A stretch of DNA of 64,000 nt from Thalassia testudinum (lineage: Eukaryota > Streptophyta > Magnoliopsida > Alismatales > Hydrocharitaceae), in assembly GCA_037157565.1 (NCBI GenBank), contig JAZHRO010000014.1, positions 102,641,501 to 102,705,500 of the forward strand, read 5' to 3'. Shown here piece after piece: positions 49,422 to 58,500 of this stretch. The translations under genes were made by a program, and so were the position numbers. Every line of letters starts with the position of its first letter. Positions within the stretch are counted from its first letter, which is position 1. The notes under the pieces are model-generated. The model did no database searches. It had not been told where the DNA came from and saw nothing but the letters and a program-made list of their open reading frames with translations.

Positions 49422-49725
49422 TCGTACACACATGTATACACTATTATATGCATATATATATATACGTATACATATATGTATTGATATATATACATATATT
49501 TATATACATATATATATATATATACATCTATATAGTATTATATACATACATACATACACACACACATATATATATAAATATATATATATATCTATACATA
49601 TAGCTACATACATATATACATATATACTTATCTATATATATATATACATATATAACTACATATATATACCTATATATTTATAACCATATATATATATTTA
49701 CATATATACATACATATATAGTTTC
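49422..49725. repeat. TA/TG microsatellite in 3' LTR of element D
   Basis: About 0.3 kb of tatata and tatac units. Confidence 0.95.
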
Positions 49726-50404
49726 ACATTATTTATCATACGTGGTATGGCGGGAATATCTTCACCAGTTGCTGATATTCCCCGATACATGCGTACAAAA
49801 AGCGTGGTCACATACATCTTCCACCATCCATCCTAAACTCCACGCGGCACCTCGTCCTGTCGGTTGCATCTTTCTAGACAACGACCGACCTGACACCGTG
49901 CTACACTCCATCTCCACCTCCACCCCTACCCCTTTATACATATATAGGATAGATATATATATAGCTACTATAGTTACTTTACTTCTATTTCTCTTGCATG
50001 CCCATAAAAAGATAAAAAAATATATAAAAGAGAAAAGATAATCCTTGACTTGCAGGTACTCCGTCTTGCGAATAGCAAGACCCATTTAGGAACCCTGTTT
50101 TGGCTTAAAGCCAAGAACTTAATTTCGAGGGTGTACCTCAAGGACAAAGGTTACCAGAAAAAAATCTAAATACGAAAAACACAATAAACGAATGGAAGAG
50201 ATTCGTTGTAGGAAAGGAGTAGAAACTTGACTTGTAACCCCACTTCCTTGAGTTCGACCCTGGGCCTAAAAGTGACCAAGATAAAATCAAGTAGGCCAGG
50301 TTAAAAATTTTGTAAAGAGATGGTTAGGTCCGATTTAGGTTAACCACTATACACACTACAACGATAAAATCACCATATTAACAACCTATTTGGGTCCGAC
50401 ACCA

Positions 50405-50409
50405 AACGC
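50405..50409. repeat. Target-site duplication of element D, right copy
   Basis: aacgc, identical to 39399-39403. Confidence 0.9.
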
Positions 50410-50884
50410 GCTCGCTGGCTTCGTGTGCAGGCGGGTGCGTGAGTGCAGCGTAGCGCACTACGTAGCGCAGTGCACAGCGCTGCGAGCTAGAGAGGGCGCG
50501 GGCGCAGATGAGAGCGATCGGTTGGAGCGGGTTGCGGGCAAGGAGAGAGAGCACTATGCCACCATCTAAGTGAGCAACAAGCTGGTGGCTACAGTGTCGC
50601 GTTGGGAGGCGTGAACAGTGGCTATAGTGCCACGTGGGAGCGGGCGACCAGTAGCGCCAGTTCTGCAAGCGTGGCACGCTGGGAAGCGCTTGCGTGCACG
50701 GGGAGAGCTCGCAGAGGTCTACTGGCATGCGCGCGGTGGCCTGCACTACTTCAGGCGGCCGTTGCTACTGCTGGAGCTTCTGAGCTTGAATCTCTGGCAA
50801 TGGCGGCGAGGGTGTTCAGCGGTGAAATCAAATGGTGAAACCACCATGCCCACCTACTCACGAAGGAGCTGGGCGGTGGTGGAA

Positions 50885-50915
50885 CTCACAGTGGTAGTCG
50901 TGGGACCACTGTGAG
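50885..50915 (-). other. Conserved LTR hairpin, element E 5' LTR copy
   Basis: Perfect 11-bp arms CTCACAGTGGT (50885-50895) and ACCACTGTGAG (50905-50915), 9-nt loop. The covarying pair is A:T. Confidence 0.7.
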
Positions 50916-51401
50916 CTTTCTTCTGCCTGCACTGTGTCTCTTCAATGAGAAGAGATATTGCGTATGGAGAGGGTGAGGGGAGGAGATTGGCCTGGAGGAA
51001 AGTGTTTGCAGGTAGTGTCTGTTCAGGCTCTCTAGCGCAAGGGAGAGGACAAGGCTTTTTAAAGAAGGAGCCTGCCACAGCCATGTTGCTGGTGTTGCAT
51101 GTCCAGCCATGCTGCTGGCAGAGGAGTGGTGCGAAGAGGTGCAAGCCCCATGCCCTACAGCTGCGCGAGGGAGAAGAATTCAAAGTCAAAAATAAAAAAA
51201 ATGAAAATGGTGAATTTGCAATGTAGCCCTTAATGAAGATGTTAATTAGATGGCCAATTATTCACTCTCCTCCCCTCTTTTAAAAGAAAAGCATGCATGT
51301 GTCTATGTATAAATGCCACTATTGCTACATAAGATGCAATGGTAGTGCTGGGAAATAACACAAGATGGCATATTTATTAGTGTATTTTTGCTATGCAATC
51401 A

Positions 51402-51406
51402 CCGGG
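51402..51406. repeat. Target-site duplication of element E, right copy
   Basis: ccggg, paired with 16702-16706. Confidence 0.78.
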
Positions 51407-51863
51407 CACAATGAGCTCAGGGAGAATGGAGGGTAAAAGATATCTCAACCAAATTTGTATCGGTGAGTTCAATGAACGGTTTGAGTCTCTGACCATTCAC
51501 AACAAAAGGTTCTGAATAGTAGCTGAGTTGACTAATTTTGACAGCTCCATTTCCAAAGATTCGTCGGACAAGGTAAGGTCCAATCCATTTTGATCTGAGT
51601 TTTCCTGGGAACAATTTGAGTTTGGAGTCAAAGAGTAGGACTTTCTAACTAAGGAAAAAGATCTTTCTAGATATGTGCTTGTCGTGAAAGGCCTTAACCT
51701 ACTCTTTGTAAATTCACGAGTTCTCATATGCATCGTGGCATAATTCATCGATCTCGCTTATTTGAAACTTTTTGTGGGTTCCTACCTTAGAAAGATCAAG
51801 ATTGTAGTTCCGTACTACCCAATAGGCTTTGTGCTCCAATTCGACGGGTGGTGACATGCCTTC
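51402..51863 (-). pseudogene. Integrase C-terminus of element G (fragment)
   Basis: The minus-strand piece 51614-51417 encodes the last 65 residues of the pol polyprotein, from [16 protein letters not shown] through [10 protein letters not shown] to a stop at the same place as in F. The part from 51863 to about 51620 matches the region after the DDE core but has at least one 1-bp deletion near 51850 and stops. Element E cuts the sequence just after the stop and element F cuts it at 51863. The rest of G's pol should lie to the right of F, outside the window. Confidence 0.85.
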
Positions 51864-52788
51864 TGATGAGAACCTCATCATGAGCCATAACTAGCTCATT
51901 TTGACCCAATACAAAGGATAAAAGCTCCTACATATCTCAAGGAAAGGCGTAACTCAGATAATTCTGAGTTTGAGAAGAAAACAAGTCATAAGGGGTAAAA
52001 GTGCAATTTTACCAGTATAATCTGCATACAGGGTAATTCAGGGCCCAAACATAGGTCAAAACAGCTTAATAAGAATAAAAGTGGGATGAAATGATCTAGC
52101 AAGGGCTACAGCACTTCCAAGGAACCAAATGATAATCTGTAACCCTAAAACAACCCACTTCAATTCACAAGGTTCGAGGCAAAGTAAAAATAGAATAAAC
52201 CCTCTAAAATTCATAGAAAAATAATCTCTAGGGTTTAGAACCTTCAATTTGGCCTTTAGAACCCATTTTGACCTACATTGAGAACCATGCCCAATTAATA
52301 ACTTAATTTGGGTTTTTGCGCAAATTGACCGGTCAAACAAGGTTTAATATGAAAATAAAATTCACCATCAGATTCCTTAGGTCCTAATTAGTCATGTATA
52401 AAAGCTTGAGCCTAAGAAGAAACCTCCTTGACCGACTTCACACTTTGGTCCTCATATATTTACTCTTTGGCCCTCAACTTTTGAACCCTCGCATTTTGGC
52501 CCCTAACTCTCCTTCGTTCTTTGCAATCAGGTCCCTCCTGCAAAACCCTGCCAGCACCATGCTCCGGCGACCTTGCGCGGAGCATGGCGCCGCGCAGGGT
52601 GAGGTGAGGGACCTGGCAAGTAAACCGGGGGTGCCCTGCGTCGTCAACCGTCGCAGGAGCACCCCCCTGGTCATTGTAGGCCACCATACCGGCCGTGCGA
52701 ACGCACGGACGGTATGGGTTCATGTTCCGACCATTCTCCGGCGAGGGAGACACGTCGTCTCCCTCCGCCTTCTTCCCTGTTTCATCCC

Positions 52789-52796
52789 TATAAATA
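52789..52796 (+). promoter_or_regulatory. TATA box, 5' LTR of element F
   Basis: TATAAATA in a C-rich context, about 925 bp into the LTR, the likely Pol II promoter for the genomic RNA. The start site would fall near 52820. Confidence 0.7.
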
Positions 52797-53679
52797 CCCC
52801 CCCGCCGCTCCACCGACGAGGGCAGCTCGGATCTGACGGAGAAATCCCCAACTTCCTTCTCTTCTTTCTCCGGCAGACGCTCACCAGCTCTGGCGGCTTC
52901 CTCCCCCTCCACCTCTTCGCTCTGCCGCAATACCAGCAGCAGAGACTTCCTCCCCTGCTCTTCCCGCGCCACGCCGCACCCAGCTGGCGCCTCTCCGGCT
53001 CTCTGCTCGCCGCCGCCCCTCTCCCTGAGCATCGTCTTCTCCGGCGACAGTCGATACGACTGTCGCCCTGTTCCTCCCCCTTCGTCCCTGCAAGTAAGCT
53101 AGAGTTACTCCCCTTCTCCTCATCTTTCTTTTCCCGCTTTCAATTTAGTCAATTAAGCCCTCTACCGACCCTGTTCACCCTCACCCTCTTCGCCTCCGAC
53201 CACCCTCCGGCGAGCCGCTCCCATCACCTCAGCGACCCACACGGCTCGCCGACCACCGCAGAACCTCCGCCTCCTCACCCTGATCCTCTTCCGCCCCTCC
53301 ACTTCCCACCAAACACCCTCTGCAGATCCACCGAACACACCCACTTCTTCGCTCACAGTTTGACCTAGGACGACCTGTTGGCTCCATCACGCCCCCTGCA
53401 GACCCCCTGACCACCTTCGCCGTGCCACGGCGAAGGTCCCCCGCCTGTCTGATTTGGCCGAGAGGCCGTTCTTCTATGACCAGGTGACTCGCCCGCCGTC
53501 GCCATTACTGCGCAGGCAGAGCTGCTTCACCTGCAGGTGCAGGCACGCCTTCGCCCAGGTTTGACTCCCAGGTTGCGCAGGGACTCTCCGCGAAACGTCC
53601 CTGGTTCACAGATGGAGCGAAGGCCGCGCGGGAAGCCACGATCGCCCACTGCTCCATCCGCGACGCGCGCTCAATTGGG

Positions 53680-53734
53680 GTGGGACATTTAGTCCCACCT
53701 CGGAATTTCTCGGAGGGGCGCGGACGCATAAAGG
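53680..53734 (+). promoter_or_regulatory. Hairpin with snRNA-promoter-like USE and TATA, LTR of F
   Basis: Perfect 8-bp arms GGTGGGAC and GTCCCACC around ATTTA. The right arm is part of AGTCCCACCTCG, one base from the plant snRNA upstream sequence element RTCCCACATCG. A cataaagg box follows about 25 bp later. Could be a chance match. Confidence 0.35.
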
Positions 53735-54619
53735 CAAAAAGTGCCTTATGCTGTCTGCCTCCTGACCACGGGGTGAGGTCCCTCTCACCCGACCCGGCCT
53801 CGTCCGTGACCACGCTCCGCGGACCTGGCCCGACCCGATTAGACCGACCTGCACTCCTCGCCCACCACCGCACGCCGGTGGGCCTGGACCCGGGCCTGAC
53901 CCGAACCCGATTACTCGGTAGCTCTGGGAGAGCTGTCCGAAGAGTGGTTTCAGAGAGAAAGAGAGACGCGGGGGGGGTAGGGTAGAGTAGGTTTTGCCTC
54001 TTGACGAAAAATTCTGAAGTGTGCAGGCCAAAGAAGAAGAAGAAGACCCGCGGAAGAAGTGCAGGCGAAGACGAAGGAGCTGCACTGTAGCAAATTCTCA
54101 GTTAAGTCGTCGAAGCACCGGGCCAGACGACGGAAAGTCAGCAGCCAGAGCAACACAGAAGGCAGGCTGAAGAAGAAGGAAGGGAGACTTAGTAGTCGAA
54201 GGCAGAAGCACCACGATTGCAGAAGAAGAAGAAGAGAGGTCAAGGCAGAAAACCAAAGAAGAAGAACAAGGAGCTCTGAAGAAAGAAAAACATCACCAAC
54301 GCAGGAACAGCAGGAAGAAGAAGAGCATCACCATTGCAGAAGAAGATTATCACCATAGCAGAAACCAAGGAAGAAGAAGAAGGAGATCTGAAGAAAGAGA
54401 AAGAAAGAAGAACATCACAACAAATTCTTTCCCTTTCTCTTTATTTTGTAAAAGAAACATGTATATCTCTAGAATACGACTTGCTCCCTGAGTTCGACCT
54501 CGGGAACTCTTTCATTTTCCGAGTAAAAAAATTTATATTTGAAATGTTGGTAATAACCGGCGTTACTACAACGTTATAACAAAACTCACAAACCCGGTGA
54601 AAAAGCCCACGTTTCAATT

Positions 54620-54637
54620 TGGCGCCGTTGCCGGGGA
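54620..54637 (+). other. Primer-binding site (tRNA-Asp), element F
   Basis: TGGCGCCGTTGCCGGGGA, a perfect complement to the 3' end of plant tRNA-Asp (CCA included), three bases after the LTR. Confidence 0.95.
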
Positions 54638-55543
54638 GCAACGGCCATTCTAGAGGTAAACATTCCTGTATCTTTTAATTTCTGATAATCTCCTTTCTTT
54701 TGTGCAGCTACAGGAACTCAAGAAGACAAGCAACCACACAACCACTCCGAAGACAGGTAAATCTTTTCTCTCACTATTAACCCCTACACTCTAAAGAGGA
54801 AGAAAAGAAAAGAACAAAGCAATATAGGGCTAACCTGTCTTCCATACTTAGTAACCATAAAAAGTTGCATGTTTTCAACTCATCACTCCTGCACACTATT
54901 AAGGGTATTTAAGGGCTAACACATTCTTGCTTGAGCCCTAATTGCCCAACAAAGAGTTAAATGGACCAAGTAGAGCCAACATAAGGTCAAACATTAGGAT
55001 TTCAGTAGAGACACACCCCTTAATCAAGAATTGAGGAAATCCAAAAGAGGTGTGCCCAAGCCATTGATTGAAAATAATTAACAAGAAAAATCCTAAACAA
55101 TTGGCTCTCTCTAAACACTTGAACCCTAAAAGACAGGACCTAAAAGCTCTTAAAGAAAACAATAGGTAAAGTTGACCCCTTTGGGTTAACCAACCTTAAA
55201 TTAGGTCACTCTTTGCACTTAAAAAGACTAAAGTTCAAGTGAAACCTTAAGCACCCTGATCTTAAAATTGGTAGACTTAAGAGGTCAAGATCCCCATTCT
55301 GGTCTACCTGGAACCGCAGTGACAAGAGAGGTCGGGTGGGGGAAACCCTGTAACCCGTGGGGACGCTCTACCGTGTAGGGGTCTTCGCGGGACTCTCCCT
55401 CTCTGGCTGCCCAGGTAATTCTCAGGTGGACGATCTTTCTGATCAAGGGGTCCATCTGCCCCGCACCTCTATAGTCACCCAACACATTTTTGGGTGTCTT
55501 GATTGGGTCCAGCACCTTCTAAACTTACCTCTCCCAACTGTGC
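54638..55543 (+). other. Untranslated leader of element F
   Basis: No gene. Its last 250 bp include the gtgacaagagaggtc phrase conserved in H. Confidence 0.8.
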
Positions 55544-58500
55544 ATGTACGGAAGGAGGTCTCTAAGACCACCCTTAAGACCTCCATTAGAAATTCGCTCT
55601 CGTCAAGGCCAAGCCTCGACGCCCGTATTTGTGCAGCAACACCCTCACATTATTCTCTCTTCTGATTCAGAACCAAGTTCTTCTTCTTCCCCCATCATGG
55701 CTCAGCCAGTTGAGGAAGAAAATAATCTGGAACACCAGCTCCAGCGACTCAATGACCTCTTCCAAAACTTCGTGCACCCACCGCAGCGTCCTATGATGCG
55801 GGACCACTACAATCCTGCTGCGGTGGCCATTGAGCCTCGAGTCAGAATCCCGATTGGAGGTCCTGATTCCGAACTAAAGCCCAACATGATTCATGCTATA
55901 CCTAAATTCCATGGGCTTAATTCTGAAGATCCCTTCCAGCACATCAAACAGCTTAAGCATCTGGCCCACACTTTTGGATCAGATGCGCAAAACCGGGATA
56001 TTCTTCTCATGAAGATGTTCTCCTTTTCTCTTATGGACAAGGCCGCCCATTGGTATCAAACTCAGACCCGGCCGATCAACACTTGGGAAGAACTTCAATC
56101 CGAGTTTTTGAAAAAGTTCTTTCCCGTTGGTCGAACCAACGCCTTGCGCCATCAGATTACTCACTTCACTCAACAATCAGGAGAACCTCTCCATGAGGCA
56201 TGGGATCGTTTTCAGGATCTCATGAGGAAGTGCCCCCATCACGGAGTTCCTAAATGGGAACAAGTCCAATCTTTTTACCAGGGACTCCGTGAGGACATCC
56301 GCCTTTTCGTCAATGCAACCTGCGGAGGAAACATCATGGGTCAACATGAAGACACCGTATGGGAGATTCTCGAAAACATGTGCGAGAACTCCATCAACAA
56401 TGACTCCATGGGATTATTCGACAGGACGAATACCCGCGCAGCGACGAATCTTAAGGGAGCACATGAGACGCAGGGCCTGTCCGCATCAGTCGACCTGGAA
56501 TTAATGGCCAGTCGATTGGACAAGGTCTCAATCATTGAAAAGAAGGTGGATGAGCTGACTCAGCACTTGCAGCGAGCCACCTCTGCGCGTAACTCCTTTG
56601 CACAACCTCCTTCCACACAGGAGACTGTGCAAAATATCCTCCACCGATCCTCCCCTGGGATGGATCCATATCCATCCCCATCTGATTCTTGGACTGGAAG
56701 ATCATCCGATCCTTTCTACACCAGCCGGGGGAACTCCATTCCTCCTTTCCCTGATTCTCAGGAGGTTCCTCAGACCTGCGAGGACCTCAACGCCATCCAG
56801 AACGACCCATTCTCCAACACTTACAACCCTGGATGGCGAAACCATCCCAATTTTCAGTGGGCGGGAAATTCCCAAACCCAAAGACCACCTTTTCAGTCCC
56901 GCCCACAGCCCTCTCATCACTACCAGCCGCCTCAGTCTCGGCCCAACCCTACTTATCCATCAGGGCCAAATCAAGATCAAATGTCCTTAATCCTTCAGAC
57001 TCTGGCTGACATTCAAAAATCGAATGCGGCCATTCAAAAACAGCACAAGGACGAGCTTACTGAAGTTAAAACTCAGCTGGCCCAGTTGGCAAATTCTCGC
57101 CAGCCAGGCACACTCCCTTCCCAACCTCTTCCTAACCCAAATAACGTGCCAACCCAGAAGCGCGTTATGAATCCAAATTTAGGCCACGCTCAATGGATTT
57201 ATCAGGCCCCCACTGCTCCATCTCCAGACGAGATGGAAGCCTCTACTTCTCGTACGGGATTTCAGCAGCAGCCACCCCTCCTACCAAACCCAAACCAAAA
57301 TCAGGCCGGATTAAATTCTGTAACAACACGTAGTGGTAAGACAACTCAGGACCCGCATTATCCAAACCACTCCCAGCCTGATAACCATGACCCTAGGATA
57401 GTTAGCCAAGGTACCGCTGTTCCAGACCCACAACCTGGACCTATCCTAGAGGAACCAACCAAGATCCCGTTTCCCGAGGCCCTGACCAAGGGAAAGAAGA
57501 CCACCAAACCCGTGGCCCCTGAGGAGGACCTGGTCAAGCTCTTTGAGCAGGTCCACATAAACATCCCCTTGATGGATGCAATCCGTCACGTACCAGCTTA
57601 CGCACGATTTCTAAAGAATATATGTACACCCCAGCGTAAGCCGCGAACCAAGGGAGGGAGCCCAATTGTTCTGTCAGAGCAAGCCAGCTCTGTAATCCTT
57701 AGTAGACTCCCACCCAAGGCAAAAGATCCTGGAACTCCCCTGATCTCCTGTAAGATAGGTGGTACCCAATTTGATAGAGCATTGTTAGACTTAGGTGCAT
57801 CTATAAATCTGATACCCACATCCTTACTTGACCATCTGGAAGAATCTGAGCTGAAACCAACCGAGGTGACATTACAATTAGCAGATCGATCTATAAAATC
57901 ACCAAAAGGGATTCTCGAGGATGTTATCGTGAGAGTGCGGGATTTCTATTTTCCAGTGGACTTTATAGTCTTAGACATGGATGCACCTGAGAACCCTAGG
58001 GATACACCAATCATCCTAGGGAGACCTTTCTTGGCTACTGCTAGAGCCAACATCAGCTGTGAGGAGGGCCAAATAGAGCTTAAGTTTGGAGATCAAACAC
58101 TGAAAATTGATATATTTAAGGCCCAACAAGGAATTAATTGCGGCGTCATCGAGCAAATTTGTGACATCAAGACTTTGGTTGATGAATCACACCTCCAGAA
58201 TGACTTGAGTATTCCTCATCAACCACAGAAGGATCTTGACCCGCAAACAGAGGAGTCAAATCCAGATGTGAACAACCCAGTAACTCCCACCCTTGAACCT
58301 CACATCTATACTGAACCACCCGCTGCTGCTGAAAACCCCATCCTTGAACTGAAACCCCTTCCTGCTCATTTGAAATACATCTTTTTGGGTTCTAATCAGA
58401 CCCTTCCTGTGATCATCAATTCCAACCTCAGTCCTGAACAGGAATCCCGTCTGATTGTTGTCCTCCAGCAACATCGCAGAGCCATCGGATGGACTCTCGA

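Larger units (their letters stand above)
39404..50404 (+). mobile_element. Element D: gag-protease-only Athila-like element, complete LTR to LTR
   Basis: An 11,001-bp plus-strand element with a perfect 5-bp duplication (aacgc): 5' LTR 39404-42072, PBS 42082-42099, leader, gag-protease 43488-46757, 3' UTR, polypurine tract, 3' LTR 47907-50404. Like C it has no RT, RNase H or integrase. The junction (46612-46632) is at the same place in the protease C-terminal region as in C but keeps more 3' UTR sequence. LTR divergence is clear but a little lower than in C: about 20 differences in the first 370 bp by eye. It sits in the 5' LTR of E. Confidence 0.95.
47907..50404 (+). repeat. 3' LTR of element D (2498 bp)
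   Basis: TGATTGCATCGC ... GACACCA. TATA box at 48281-48288. The conserved hairpin (48420-48449) pairs fully with one wobble. Inverted repeat at 48953-49003. The microsatellite (49422-49725) is shorter than in the 5' LTR, which accounts for most of the length difference. Confidence 0.95.
16707..51401 (-). mobile_element. Element E: autonomous-type Athila-like element split by C and D
   Basis: Minus-strand element of about 12.5 kb once the two insertions are removed: 3' LTR 16707-18616, 3' UTR, pol 19965-24178, gag 35354-37194, leader, PBS 38576-38593, and 5' LTR 38603-39403 plus 50410-51401. Element C interrupts gag and element D interrupts the 5' LTR; each insertion has its own target-site duplication and the host sequence reads on across it. 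E alone in this family retains RT, RNase H and integrase, but it carries stops and frame shifts throughout. It lies in the 3' UTR of G. Confidence 0.92.
50405..51401 (-). repeat. 5' LTR of element E, U3-side part
   Basis: Continues the LTR cut at 39403 and matches about 17600-18616 of the 3' LTR. It ends ...GCAATCA at 51401 and carries the conserved hairpin (50885-50915). Confidence 0.93.
51864..54616 (+). repeat. 5' LTR of element F (2753 bp)
   Basis: TGATGAGAACC ... CACGTTTCA. U3 is AT-rich. A GC-rich block starts near 52530, and the TATA box is at 52789-52796. A perfect GGTGGGAC/GTCCCACC hairpin lies at 53680-53700 and a GAGTTC/GAACTC stem at 54490-54509 near the end. A purine-rich (gaagaa)n stretch covers 54030-54420. 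The 324-codon frame at 52394-53368 and the antisense 190-codon frame are repeated in the 3' LTR and are not taken as genes. Confidence 0.95.

Noticed and set aside
52394..53368. 324-codon frame and antisense 190-codon frame in the GC-rich LTR of F
   Set aside because: Repeated in both LTRs, no recognisable domain, and explained by high GC content and the lack of A/T-rich stop codons.
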